Assembly: GCA_903839085.1 (NCBI GenBank)
Contig: CAIMBE010000009.1
Location: 1-55,032, forward strand
DNA from: an uncultured beta proteobacterium
Lineage (GTDB): Bacteria; Pseudomonadota; Gammaproteobacteria; Burkholderiales; Burkholderiaceae_C
Direction: 5' to 3'
Length of the DNA stretch: 55,032 bases
The notes under the pieces are model-generated. The model did no database searches. It was given only the letters and a program-made list of their open reading frames with translations, and had not been told where the DNA came from. The position numbers were made by a program, and so were the translations under genes. This document shows positions 24,139-32,068 of the stretch, piece by piece; position 1 is the stretch's first letter; every line of letters starts with the position of its first letter.

Positions 24139-24915
24139 TCAGCCGAGGTCGGGCATGCCCGCCTGCTTGACAAATTCAAATGGGTGCCGGTACAACCAGA
24201 CTGGCCGGTCGTGGCCCGCATAGACGACAGCCGTCGGTCGCAGTTCATGGGCGGCGAACTCCAGACTCACCAGCCAGCCGCCGGGTCGCATTTCGGCGCT
24301 GGCTTTGGCCACCGCACGTGGCATGGTTTCCGGTCGTTGAAACATATAGACCATGTCGTATGGCCGCCAATTCTCGCGCCAAATATCGCCCAGACGAACC
24401 TTGGCCCAGGGGCAACGCAGCGCTGCCAGCCAGCGCAGGGGCCGGCTAAATTCGATACCGACGCAGCGCGCATCGGGGTAGGCCAAACGGAGTGCCTTCA
24501 GGCCATCTCCGGCACCGCAACCAGCATCCAGGACAAGGGCGTTTGCCGATAGCCTGGCACAGGTCGGCAGATCGCGCAGCGCCTGCAAGGGGGTTGGAAA
24601 AACGGGTGCATCGCGCCAGGCGTGCACCGGGTACACCAGCAAGGCCAAGGCCAGGGGCAGCAACCATAGCCAGAATCCCTCAGACGGCGCACTGGTCAGG
24701 AATACGGAAACCGGAAAGCCCATCGCCAGTGCCAACTGGCGAGCATGGGAAAAACCACGCCAGCGCGCGACGCCCGTCGCTACCAGCCCCAACAGGAATG
24801 CCAGCAGCATCGCGACGGCGACGGAGGTTGCGCACGCCAACAGGGCTTTGTAAAGCAGCCAGCTCAGTGCCCACACTGCCAGTGCCGGCAACGGCCATCG
24901 AAGGTAGGTAGACAA
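24139..24915 (-). CDS. Membrane-anchored class I SAM methyltransferase
   Basis: A 258-residue protein in two parts. The N-terminal 100 residues contain hydrophobic segments (LPALAVWALSWLLYKALLA, VAVAMLLAFLLGLVATGV, LALAMGFPVSVFL, FWLWLLPLALALLVYP). The C-terminal part holds a methyltransferase fold with motif I LVLDAGCGAGDGLKALR (about 128-144), an acidic end of strand 2 (CVGIEFSRPL) and a GDIWRENWRPYDMVYMF strand 4 region. Translation starts at TTG with no clear ribosome site, so the N-terminus is uncertain. A sigma-28 promoter match lies 32 bases upstream. Substrate unknown; a motility-linked lipid or protein target is possible. Confidence 0.75.
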   Translation of the reverse strand: MSTYLRWPLPALAVWALSWLLYKALLACATSVAVAMLLAFLLGLVATGVARWRGFSHARQLALAMGFPVSVFLTSAPSEGFWLWLLPLALALLVYPVHAWRDAPVFPTPLQALRDLPTCARLSANALVLDAGCGAGDGLKALRLAYPDARCVGIEFSRPLRWLAALRCPWAKVRLGDIWRENWRPYDMVYMFQRPETMPRAVAKASAEMRPGGWLVSLEFAAHELRPTAVVYAGHDRPVWLYRHPFEFVKQAGMPDLG

Positions 24916-24946
24916 AGTTGACTGCGTGGTGTGTAAGGCCTGTCAG

Positions 24947-24973
24947 GTATCGGACAAAGCAGGGCAATCTTAA
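24947..24973 (-). promoter_or_regulatory. Sigma-28 (FliA) promoter of the methyltransferase gene
   Basis: Minus strand: TTAAGATT (24973-24966), 11-base spacer, TCCGATAC (24954-24947), against TAAAGTTT-N11-GCCGATAA. The spacing is exact and the -10 core CCGATA is intact. The -10 box is the same as in the fliS promoter. Confidence 0.7.
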
Positions 24974-25022
24974 GGGCGATTTGTCTTATCATGGACGCTC
25001 GAAAACACGGTCGAGTCAATAG

Positions 25023-25412
25023 ATGAATAAGGTTTGGCAAATTCTTGGCATCGCTGCGCTAAGCGGTTCGTGTCAGGCTGCCTGGGTCGAGATCGGGGCC
25101 AACGAAAGCGGGACTTTTTACGTTGATCGGCCGACCATGCAAAGGTCGGGCAACATCGTGACAATGTGGTACCTGATCGACTTCAAGAAGTCGCAGGTGG
25201 ACAGCAGCACCAAACCCTTCCTGTCGTCGAAAGACCACAGCGAGTATGACTGCAAGGAAGAGCGCTCGCGAACCCTTTATTACAACAACTACAGCGAAAC
25301 AATGGGCCGCGGGAAAATCACATTCACCTTGAAGGATCCACTTCAATGGCGACCCGCCGCGGCGGGCACCATTGCACAAGCGCTGTTGAAAATAGCCTGC
25401 AGCAAGAAGTAA
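25023..25412 (+). CDS. Surface-adhesin E-like exported protein
   Basis: A 129-residue protein with a signal peptide (NKVWQILGIAALSGSCQA, cut before AWVEIG). The mature part, VEIGANESGTFYVDRPTMQRSGNIVTMWYLIDFK, then EERSRTLYYNNYSE and a C-terminal cysteine, fits the Adhesin_E type: small exported beta proteins with a tyrosine/aspartate opening and two cysteines (C76, C126). Function in most species is unknown; the name comes from a Haemophilus protein. It is monocistronic and convergent with the Sel1 gene at 25450. Confidence 0.7.
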   Translation: MNKVWQILGIAALSGSCQAAWVEIGANESGTFYVDRPTMQRSGNIVTMWYLIDFKKSQVDSSTKPFLSSKDHSEYDCKEERSRTLYYNNYSETMGRGKITFTLKDPLQWRPAAAGTIAQALLKIACSKK

Positions 25413-25449
25413 CCCGAGGCGACGGTGGCCGGGCTTCAGGTAAGGCGAG

Positions 25450-25935
25450 TCAATTGCAGCCCTGGAATTTTTTCTGTTGACAATCCAGGGCCATTCTCTT
25501 GGCCTTTGAAAACTGCTCCAGATTCAATGATTTTTCAGACTGATCGCGAACCTTGGCCGCATCCGGATGGCCGGCAAGCGCCGCCAGATAGCTCCACATG
25601 TAGGCTCGAACCTGGTCACGCGACACGCCTTGCCCGTTTGCATACATGAAGCCAAGTTTGTACTGGGCCTTGACGTCACCTTGAGCTGCCGCCAGGCGAT
25701 ACCACTTGATCGCCATGGGATAGTCCTGTGGCACACCCTGGCCTTGTGCATACATTGCGCCAAGAATGGATTGGCCGGCGCGGTCTCCGCGCTCGGCAAC
25801 AGCGCGCCATTTCTTCACGGCGGTGACGTAATCCTGCCGCTCGTAGGCCGCATAGCCGTCTTCCCAATCACCGGCTCTGACCGCATTGCCGGTCATGGAC
25901 AGCAGGAACAGCAACGCAAGAGATAAGCTCTTCAT
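25450..25935 (-). CDS. Exported Sel1-repeat protein
   Basis: A 161-residue protein with a signal peptide (KSLSLALLFLLSMTGNAVRA). Two clear Sel1 repeats follow (AGQSILGAMYAQGQGVPQDY… and AQYKLGFMYANGQGVSRDQ…), flanked by a partial one at each side. It ends with a cysteine pair (DCQQKKFQGC) that could form a disulphide. Sel1 repeats are TPR-like helical hairpins binding proteins or envelope polymers. It is the last gene of the minus-strand fliS-motA-motB run; its ATG begins one base after the stop of the preceding gene. Confidence 0.85.
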   Translation of the reverse strand: MKSLSLALLFLLSMTGNAVRAGDWEDGYAAYERQDYVTAVKKWRAVAERGDRAGQSILGAMYAQGQGVPQDYPMAIKWYRLAAAQGDVKAQYKLGFMYANGQGVSRDQVRAYMWSYLAALAGHPDAAKVRDQSEKSLNLEQFSKAKRMALDCQQKKFQGCN

Positions 25936-25936
25936 G

Positions 25937-26464
25937 TCAGAAGGGTGCTTTGGTCAGTTTTCCGCAATAGCCTTTGACAATCTCAATTTTCCGGCCATCC
26001 TTGATGGTCAAGGATTGAAGAAATTCACCGGTGTCGCGGTCCAGTGTAAATTGCTCGCTGGTGACCATGGTGCCGAAGCGTTCAAACATGGCCGGGCGGC
26101 TCACAATCGCCTTGTTTCCCTTGACCGCAAGAGCGCCCTTGCGGGACTCCGAAATTGAGAACACACCCTGGTACCAGCCTGCCATGTTCTTGTAATCCAA
26201 ACCGGCAGCGACCATTTCTTTGTACACCTTGGGTGGTGCATCCAGATCGTTACCGGGCATCGTGTAGTTGGCTTCGCAGATGAGCGTGATGTCCTCCTCG
26301 GCGCGCCTCACCTTTTCGGCTTTCAGGCGCTCTTCGGCAGATTGCGAGGGCGACTTGTTGAACCCGATCCATCCACTGGCGTAAGCCAGTGTGCCGGCGG
26401 CAACAAAAGCCGCTGTGACCACAAGGGCGGCTATCAATGCTGTATGAAGGGTGCCTTTTTTCAT
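25937..26464 (-). CDS. Single-span membrane or exported protein, unknown
   Basis: A 175-residue protein with one N-terminal hydrophobic helix (TALIAALVVTAAFVAAGTLAYA), a short charged helix (SAEERLKAEKVRRAEEDI) and a C-terminal domain with two cysteines (LICEAN, KGYCGK). The domain (MAGWYQGVFSISESRKGALAVKGNKAIV…FTLDRDTGEFLQSLTIKDGRKI) has a beta-strand look and is probably periplasmic. I do not recognise a family. The start at 26464 is chosen for AGGA nine bases upstream. It lies 45 bases after the ion channel and abuts the Sel1 gene, so it probably belongs to the stator operon. Confidence 0.7.
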   Translation of the reverse strand: MKKGTLHTALIAALVVTAAFVAAGTLAYASGWIGFNKSPSQSAEERLKAEKVRRAEEDITLICEANYTMPGNDLDAPPKVYKEMVAAGLDYKNMAGWYQGVFSISESRKGALAVKGNKAIVSRPAMFERFGTMVTSEQFTLDRDTGEFLQSLTIKDGRKIEIVKGYCGKLTKAPF

Positions 26465-26509
26465 AACAAATGTCCTGTCGATCAATTGAAGGAATGCGCA
26501 TCCATGGCC

Positions 26510-28141
26510 TCAGGAAGGCGAAGGCATGTTTCCCTGTATTTGTCGCCACAAGGCAAGCTCTGTCGCCGTCAGCCGATCATTTTTCAAAGCTGCCGGCTCA
26601 AATTTCTCAGCATCCGTCATGATGCCCAGCTGGCGAATCTGCGACAGCAGGACTTTGAAGTGCTCGACGGCATGCTCCGGGATGGCTGCGATGGTGTGCA
26701 GCGGAAGCAAGGCGACATCGTCCTTCAATTCCCGTTCCCGCTTGACCTTCTCGATCATTCGACTGACTTCCTCCTCGCTCAGGTGCAGGCGTTTGGCCTC
26801 CGCATTGATAATGCCCGCCTCGTCCGGTGAAATGATGCCGTCACCCAGCATGGCGTAAACATGCTCCTTCAGGCCCTCGCGTTCGATACGCAGTTGGTCG
26901 CTGAATGCAGATGACAGCAAGGCTGCGGGAATCGCAAAAATGCCGATTCCCAATAAGGCCAGGATGATGGTCATGACACGGCCCATCGGCGTTATGGGCG
27001 AGATATCACCGTAGCCCACCGAGGCCAAAGTGATGACCGCCCAGTAAATGGATTGCGGTATATTTTCAAACTTGTCAGGCTGTGCCTCATGTTCAAACAG
27101 ATAACCCAGGCTGGCTGTCAGCACCACCAGCAGCAGCATGACGAAAGCCGAGGCGGCCAGCACCGGCCACTCGCGGGCGATTACTTTGGTCAAGGTTTTG
27201 GTGGCGCCGGTGTAGCGCGTGAGTTTGAGCAGACGCAGCAGCCTGAACACGCGCAAAAAGCGCAAGTCGAACAAATGGTGCAGAAACACTTCCAGGAAGA
27301 ATGGCAGGATGGCCAGGAAGTCGATGACCGATGAAGTCTCTTTGGCCTGCTTGATGCGACCCAATAACGCATGCTGGTAGCGGGGTTCTTCAACGCAGCA
27401 ATACAGGCGCATGCAGTATTCGAGGGTAAAAATGCCGACCGCTACCGCGTCGAGGATGATGAATTCAAGGTTAAGAAGATAGTGAATACCCTGAACCGAT
27501 TCAAGCACGACGGCGACCACCGATATCACCACCCACAAGGCGATAAAAGTGTCAAAGAGGCTGTGCAGGTTGCCGCCGAATTCACTCGGGAACACGAGGG
27601 CATGCATTTTCTTGCGAAAGGATCGCCCCCGATTGGCGAGCACAAAATCCTTGACAGCAGGTATCAGCACACGAAACAGTTTCAGGATCCGGAGTAGACG
27701 CAAGAACCGAAGCATCCGTAGATCCACTGGAATGAAGGCCTGCAGGTAGAACGGCGCTACGGCCAGGAAGTCAATGACGGCGAAAGGACTCGAGACATAG
27801 CGCAAATGTGCGTAGCCTTTGTCCTTGAATTCGTGGTCTTCCGGCGCCAGGTAAAGCCTCAGGAAATACTCCACAGTGAAAATGGCAACCGAAAAAATGT
27901 CAAAAGCATGGAAGAGAATCTTGTTCGGTTCATAGATCGACGGGATATGCTCGAACAGAAGTACGAATAGATTGGAAACAATAAGGATGGCAATCCAGCG
28001 GTCAATATCTTTTTGGTAGTTGCCCGGCAGGTTCGGATCCAGCAGCCAACTGTAAATCCACTTGCGCAAGGGCAAGCCCTGTGCAATGTCGGCCTGGCGG
28101 TTATAGCCGTGAATTTGCGGCGTGTTGTTGGCAGGTTCCAT
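26510..28141 (-). CDS. Voltage-gated ion channel with two voltage-sensor domains and one pore
   Basis: A 543-residue membrane protein. Sensor 1: S1 about 48-68, S2 80-98 (IFTVEYFLRLY), S3 118-134 (FAVIDFLAVAPFYL), S4 141-160 with R142, R145, R148, R151, K154, R157. Sensor 2 repeats this: S2 229-248 (IFTLEYCMRLY), S3 271-287 (VIDFLAILPFFL), S4 292-309 with R294, R297, R300, R303, K306, R309. One pore follows: S5 about 326-349, filter TLASVGYGD at 371-379 (potassium type), S6 388-412. The cytoplasmic tail includes GDGIISPDEAGIINAEAKRL, a helical TerB/EF-hand-like stretch. The start at 28141 follows GAGGAAAG. Usual bacterial Kv channels have one sensor. It sits in the motAB operon. Confidence 0.88.
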   Translation of the reverse strand: MEPANNTPQIHGYNRQADIAQGLPLRKWIYSWLLDPNLPGNYQKDIDRWIAILIVSNLFVLLFEHIPSIYEPNKILFHAFDIFSVAIFTVEYFLRLYLAPEDHEFKDKGYAHLRYVSSPFAVIDFLAVAPFYLQAFIPVDLRMLRFLRLLRILKLFRVLIPAVKDFVLANRGRSFRKKMHALVFPSEFGGNLHSLFDTFIALWVVISVVAVVLESVQGIHYLLNLEFIILDAVAVGIFTLEYCMRLYCCVEEPRYQHALLGRIKQAKETSSVIDFLAILPFFLEVFLHHLFDLRFLRVFRLLRLLKLTRYTGATKTLTKVIAREWPVLAASAFVMLLLVVLTASLGYLFEHEAQPDKFENIPQSIYWAVITLASVGYGDISPITPMGRVMTIILALLGIGIFAIPAALLSSAFSDQLRIEREGLKEHVYAMLGDGIISPDEAGIINAEAKRLHLSEEEVSRMIEKVKRERELKDDVALLPLHTIAAIPEHAVEHFKVLLSQIRQLGIMTDAEKFEPAALKNDRLTATELALWRQIQGNMPSPS

Positions 28142-28151
28142 GGTGCTTTCC

Positions 28152-28835
28152 TCAGAATTCGAGTTCGGCGATGCGGATCGGATAAGCGCCCTTGTCACAT
28201 ACCGTGACCCGAATTTGCATCTTCTGGTCGATCTGATCTGATTCGATCAAGGGTGAACTGATGAAGGGTATGGCTGATCCTGGCGCTGTGGCCAGCGTTT
28301 TTTCCAGCACCATGCCACCTGCCAGATGGCGGTCTGCCATGTCGCACTTGGCCACCAAAGCAATCGGTTTCCTGGTGAAGGGATTGACCGTCTCTGCCAG
28401 GGGTCCGCCCTGCGCTGTCAAGGCTTTCAGGCAGGGTCCCCAGGTTCGTGGCACTGGCGTCAAGAGCGGGGTGGCTGTCGGCGCTGGCATCAAGGGCCCC
28501 AGGTCGACCTTTGGGCCGGTTCTTGAACTTGACTCTGATTCTGGATTGGCTGGCGTTGCTTCAGATGCAACGGGCATCACAAGCTGCAGAGCGCCTGCAG
28601 CGCAAGACGCCGGTTCGTAGCTCGCTTTGCCGCGATCGAGGCCGGCCTGGGTAAACCATTTTGTCCAATGCTCACCGTTGCGCTTGGTGATTTCATTGTT
28701 CATTCCTTCCTGGTAGGCGAGACGACCGACCCAGACGACGCTAACCATTGCAAATACCAGAAAGGCCAGAAAGAATATGTCAGGCAGCGTGAGTCGCTGG
28801 CCCTGCAGAGTCGGGTTCTTTATTGAGGCATCCAT
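28152..28835 (-). CDS. Single-span membrane protein, unknown
   Basis: A 227-residue protein with one transmembrane helix (about residues 20-38, IFFLAFLVFAMVSVVWVG), a short charged segment (KRNGEHWTKWFTQAG), a low-complexity Pro/Thr/Ser linker (about 85-120) and a C-terminal part with three cysteines (GPCLKAL, AKCDMADRH, VTVCDKGAY). The C-terminus is probably periplasmic. No family recognised. The start at 28835 follows CGGAG; the longer frame to 29000 overlaps motB. It lies 31 bases after motB and ten before the ion channel gene, so it is likely co-transcribed with both. Confidence 0.7.
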   Translation of the reverse strand: MDASIKNPTLQGQRLTLPDIFFLAFLVFAMVSVVWVGRLAYQEGMNNEITKRNGEHWTKWFTQAGLDRGKASYEPASCAAGALQLVMPVASEATPANPESESSSRTGPKVDLGPLMPAPTATPLLTPVPRTWGPCLKALTAQGGPLAETVNPFTRKPIALVAKCDMADRHLAGGMVLEKTLATAPGSAIPFISSPLIESDQIDQKMQIRVTVCDKGAYPIRIAELEF

Positions 28836-28866
28836 AGAGCAACTCCGGTTGATTGCCGCGCGCCGC

Positions 28867-29856
28867 TCAATCGCGGTATCGCACCGTGATATTGATCCGT
28901 CGATTTCGAGGATCTTTGGGGTCGTTCGGGTTATAGGGTGCGGTGTCTGCCACGCCTTCAATATGCGAGAAGCGTGCCGAGTTGACACCACGGCGCTCAA
29001 GCAGGGCGCGCGTCGATTCAGCCCGCTCGGCCGACAAGGACCAGTTGTTGCGAGTCTGTGAACCCGTGAACGCCAGACTGTCCGTATGCCCGCGCACGCT
29101 GAGCTTGTTCGGCATCGAGGCCAGGGAGCGCGAAACCTCCTCGATCAGGGCCTGCGCGCGGGGTTCGAGCTGACTGGTGCCGAGGGCGAACATCGCAAAG
29201 TCAGCCTTGTCGATGATCTCGATGCGCAGCCCCTCCTTTTCGCGCACGAACTGCACCTGGTCCTTTATCTTCTGCAGGTTTGGATTTTGCTCAAGATGCT
29301 CGCGAACCTCTTTTTCGAGCTTGTCAAAATTGTTCTTGTCGGCCTCTTCGATGATCTTGCGCTTTTCAGCCTGGCTTATCTGTTCGGAATCCCTGGCGTT
29401 TTCGCTGTTTGGCGAAGGGTCGTTCTCGGTCGGACCGCCCTCCGATCGGGGTGTCAGGCGTTGCAGGGGTGCCGTCTGCCTGGCGGTATAGGGAAATCCG
29501 TCGGTGTCGATGATCGATTTTCCGCCCATGATGCCGTTTGATCCGGCCAGCTTGCCCATGGTGACTTCGCTGTGCGAAGTCGGTTTGAAATAATCAGCGA
29601 TGCTTTTTCGCTGTGATTCATTGGTTGCGCCGAGAATCCACATCAGCAGGAAGAACGCCATCATGGCGGTCATCATGTCGGCCAGCGCGATCTTCCAGGC
29701 GCCACCGTGGGCTCCAGCGTGACCCGCCTGAATTTTCTTGATAATGATGATCGGCGCCAGCGCCTGCGGCACCGCAGACGGGTCTGCGGGCGCTGCAACC
29801 TCAGCCGCAGGAATTGCTTCCGGTGGGGTTTGCTGAGACTCTTCTGCATCAGCCAT
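28867..29856 (-). CDS. motB: Flagellar motor stator protein MotB
   Basis: A 329-residue stator protein. A 45-residue cytoplasmic tail (Ala/Pro-rich, then IIIIKKIQAGHAGAHGGAWK) leads to one transmembrane helix with the proton-path aspartate D60 (ALADMMTAMMAFFLLMWIL). A plug/linker region with a charged helix (SQAEKRKIIEEADKNNFDKLEKEV) precedes the OmpA-like peptidoglycan-binding domain (SVRGHTDSL…NWSLSAERAESTRALL…NRRINI). The start at 29856 has AGAGGT eight bases upstream; GTG at 29862 is too close to it. Two bases separate it from motA. Confidence 0.95.
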   Translation of the reverse strand: MADAEESQQTPPEAIPAAEVAAPADPSAVPQALAPIIIIKKIQAGHAGAHGGAWKIALADMMTAMMAFFLLMWILGATNESQRKSIADYFKPTSHSEVTMGKLAGSNGIMGGKSIIDTDGFPYTARQTAPLQRLTPRSEGGPTENDPSPNSENARDSEQISQAEKRKIIEEADKNNFDKLEKEVREHLEQNPNLQKIKDQVQFVREKEGLRIEIIDKADFAMFALGTSQLEPRAQALIEEVSRSLASMPNKLSVRGHTDSLAFTGSQTRNNWSLSAERAESTRALLERRGVNSARFSHIEGVADTAPYNPNDPKDPRNRRINITVRYRD

Positions 29857-29858
29857 CG

Positions 29859-30722
29859 TCACTTACCTCTGAGCCCGTCAAAGACTTCGGCAAAGCTTGG
29901 CTGGTTGTGATGGCTGATGCCAACGCGCGCTGCCTCAAGAATCAGTGGCATGGGATGACCGTGCATGGTTCCAATGATGATTTGCTTGACCACGCCATAG
30001 ATCGCTGCCTCATCTTCGATGATCTGGCCCAGGCGCTTGGCCCAGGGTTCCACCAGGCCATAGGCCAGGAAAACCCCCAGAAAGGTACCCACCAGCGCTG
30101 CGCCAACCAGTCCGCCCAGAATGGCAGGCGGTTGATCGATGGCGGCCATGGTCTTCACCACACCCAGCACGCAGGCCACAATACCCAGAGCCGGCAAGGC
30201 GCCAGCGAGCGTTCCCAAGGCATCGGCATTTTTCAGTTCGTCGTGGTGATGCGTCTTGATCGAGTTGTCCATCACCTCTTCAACCGCGTAAGGGCTCAAG
30301 GTGCCTTGGGATACCACCATCAGGCGCACCGTGTCCGTGATGAGGTGCAGCAGAGCGTGGTCTTTGAGGAGCTTTGGGTACTCGCTGAAGATGGCGCTTG
30401 AATCAGGTGTTTCGATGTGCGCCTCGAGCGCCACGGCACCTTCGCTCTTGAGGGTTTTCATGACCTTGGAAACACAGAAAATGACGTTCAGATAGTCTTG
30501 CTTCTTGTATTTCGGGCCCGAAAAGGTCTTGCCAATGCCGCCCAGGGCTCCTTTGATGACTTGAACGCTGTTGCCGATCAGCAGGCCGCCGACTCCCGCA
30601 CCCACGATGACCAGGCCTTCGATTGGCGCAGCATGAATAATCGGAGCCATGGATCCGCCACCCATGATGTAGCCGCCGAAAACACAGCCAAACAAAATTA
30701 CCAAACCTATGATGCCGAACAT
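29859..30722 (-). CDS. motA: Flagellar motor stator protein MotA
   Basis: A 287-residue MotA with four membrane helices: FGIIGLVILFGCVFGGYIMGGG, GLVIVGAGVGGLLIGNS, LAGALPALGIVACVLGVVKTMAAI and LGGLVGAALVGTFLGVFLAYGLV. The cytoplasmic loop between helices 2 and 3 is large and carries charged residues that touch FliG (…SKVMKTLKSEGAVALEAHIETP). The conserved PALGIVACVLGVVKTM segment holds the functional proline. The ATG at 30722 (GGGA upstream) is preferred over TTG at 30734. It follows fliS by 80 bases and precedes motB by two. Confidence 0.95.
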   Translation of the reverse strand: MFGIIGLVILFGCVFGGYIMGGGSMAPIIHAAPIEGLVIVGAGVGGLLIGNSVQVIKGALGGIGKTFSGPKYKKQDYLNVIFCVSKVMKTLKSEGAVALEAHIETPDSSAIFSEYPKLLKDHALLHLITDTVRLMVVSQGTLSPYAVEEVMDNSIKTHHHDELKNADALGTLAGALPALGIVACVLGVVKTMAAIDQPPAILGGLVGAALVGTFLGVFLAYGLVEPWAKRLGQIIEDEAAIYGVVKQIIIGTMHGHPMPLILEAARVGISHHNQPSFAEVFDGLRGK

Positions 30723-30802
30723 AAAAGTTCCCAAATAGGGCGATTCCCGTTTGAGCCGGACGCGTCAGCGCTGGCCTGAACTTGTGTGCGAATCGCCTCG
30801 GT

Positions 30803-31219
30803 TCAATGAAAAGTGGACAAAGCCTGTGCTGGAAGCAGCGCTGGAACGTCTTGCCATGCCTGGCGAATATCACTCATCAGTCCATGCACTTCTGCCAGCG
30901 CCTGTGGATCATTCTGTGCATTGGCATGAAGCAGGCGACGCGTTACATAGCTGTACAGTTCATTGAGGTTCTGTGCCAGTTCGCCACCTTTTTGAAAGTC
31001 AAGCGAGCTTTGCAGACCCACCACAATCCGGCTTGCACGGGACAAACTCTTGCCTTTTTCCTGGATCGCGCCGCGTTGAAGGTGCCCTTGAGCGGCGGTG
31101 AGGCTTTCAATCAGCCCGTCGAAAAGCATCTGGATCAGGTCTACGCGGTTGGCGCTTGCCGCCTGGGATGCCAGGTTGTCAGCGCCATACGATTCCATGG
31201 CCTTGAAATGAACATGCAT
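30803..31219 (-). CDS. fliS: Flagellin export chaperone FliS
   Basis: A 138-residue helical protein. NRVDLIQMLFDGLIESLTAAQGHL and the later SSLDFQKGGELAQNLNELYSYVTRRLLHAN are the FliS family signatures. FliS keeps flagellin unpolymerised in the cytoplasm before export. Neither fliD nor fliC lies in the window. The ATG follows AGGAGCTC, and a strong sigma-28 promoter match stands 37 bases upstream. It heads a minus-strand run of fliS, motA, motB, a membrane protein, the ion channel, another membrane protein and a Sel1 protein. Confidence 0.92.
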   Translation of the reverse strand: MHVHFKAMESYGADNLASQAASANRVDLIQMLFDGLIESLTAAQGHLQRGAIQEKGKSLSRASRIVVGLQSSLDFQKGGELAQNLNELYSYVTRRLLHANAQNDPQALAEVHGLMSDIRQAWQDVPALLPAQALSTFH

Positions 31220-31255
31220 GATTCTGAGCTCCTACTGAATGTCTGTACATGCAAG

Positions 31256-31282
31256 GTATCGGACAATCCGCAGGAAACTTAA
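31256..31282 (-). promoter_or_regulatory. Sigma-28 (FliA) promoter of fliS and the stator run
   Basis: Minus strand: TTAAGTTT (31282-31275), 11-base spacer, TCCGATAC (31263-31256); 7/8 and 6/8 against the FliA consensus with the exact spacer. It lies between fliA and fliS. Confidence 0.82.
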
Positions 31283-31315
31283 GGCCAGCGGCCCAAACAC
31301 AGGAAAAGTCAGCGC

Positions 31316-32062
31316 TCAGCCCGGCGAAACCCGCTTCCTGGATGCCGGCAGCTCATCGATATGCAAGCTGCTGCGCAGCTTCTTGACAGTGGCGGAAAGC
31401 AGTTGACTGACGCGGGATTCGGTCACACCAAGGACCTCGCCAATTTCCTTGAGATTGAGTTCCTCGATGTAGTAAAGAGTCATCACCAGTTGATCGCGCT
31501 CAGGCAGTTCTTCAATGGCACTGGTGACAGCGTGCATGAATTGCTTGTGCTCGAAGATGACCTCGGGTTGTCTTGATGTCTCGTCTGCGATCGTCATCAC
31601 CTCGTCGGCCATGACTTCAATGGAGAAAGTTTCGAAGCGCTTGGCCTTGCCCCTCCTCTTCTGGAAGACATCGAGGTCGTCACCCACATGCTGCGCAAGC
31701 TCCGCCTGGGTTGGTGTGCGCCCAAGAGTCGAAGAGAGATGAATGGTTGCCTGGTTTTCAGATTTGTTGAATGCGGTCGCTGAACGCGGAAGGAATGACA
31801 GCTGCCTTACCTCGTCGAGGATGGCGCCGCGCACCCGGCTGAGCGCAAAATTCTCGAAGTCAATCCCCTTGGACGGGTCAAAGGCTCGTGCAGCCTCCAG
31901 CAAGCCGATCATTCCGACCTGGATCAGTTCGTCAAGCTCCATGAAGGGTGGAATCCTGACCTTCAGGTGCAAAGCGACTCGCTTGACCATGCCCAGATGC
32001 GCCAGGACGAGGGCCTCACTGTTGTCGTGAGCCTCGTCGTACAGGCGATTGGACACTACCAT
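31316..32062 (-). CDS. fliA: Flagellar sigma factor FliA (sigma-28)
   Basis: A 248-residue alternative sigma factor. Region 2 is seen in AHLGMVKRVALHLKVRIPPFMELDELIQVGMIGLLEAARAFDPSKGIDFENFALSRVRGAILDEVRQ (about 21-86), region 3 in TPTQAELAQHVG, and the region 4 helix-turn-helix in LPERDQLVMTLYYIEELNLKEIGEVLGVTESRVSQL (about 189-224). It directs late flagellar and chemotaxis genes; three matching promoters are present in this window. It follows flhG by six bases at the end of the flhA operon. Confidence 0.94.
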   Translation of the reverse strand: MVVSNRLYDEAHDNSEALVLAHLGMVKRVALHLKVRIPPFMELDELIQVGMIGLLEAARAFDPSKGIDFENFALSRVRGAILDEVRQLSFLPRSATAFNKSENQATIHLSSTLGRTPTQAELAQHVGDDLDVFQKRRGKAKRFETFSIEVMADEVMTIADETSRQPEVIFEHKQFMHAVTSAIEELPERDQLVMTLYYIEELNLKEIGEVLGVTESRVSQLLSATVKKLRSSLHIDELPASRKRVSPG

Positions 32063-32068
32063 AATGAC

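Noticed and set aside
25425-25649. Plus-strand frame of 74 codons after the adhesin-like gene
   Set aside because: No ribosome site and antisense to the exported Sel1 gene.
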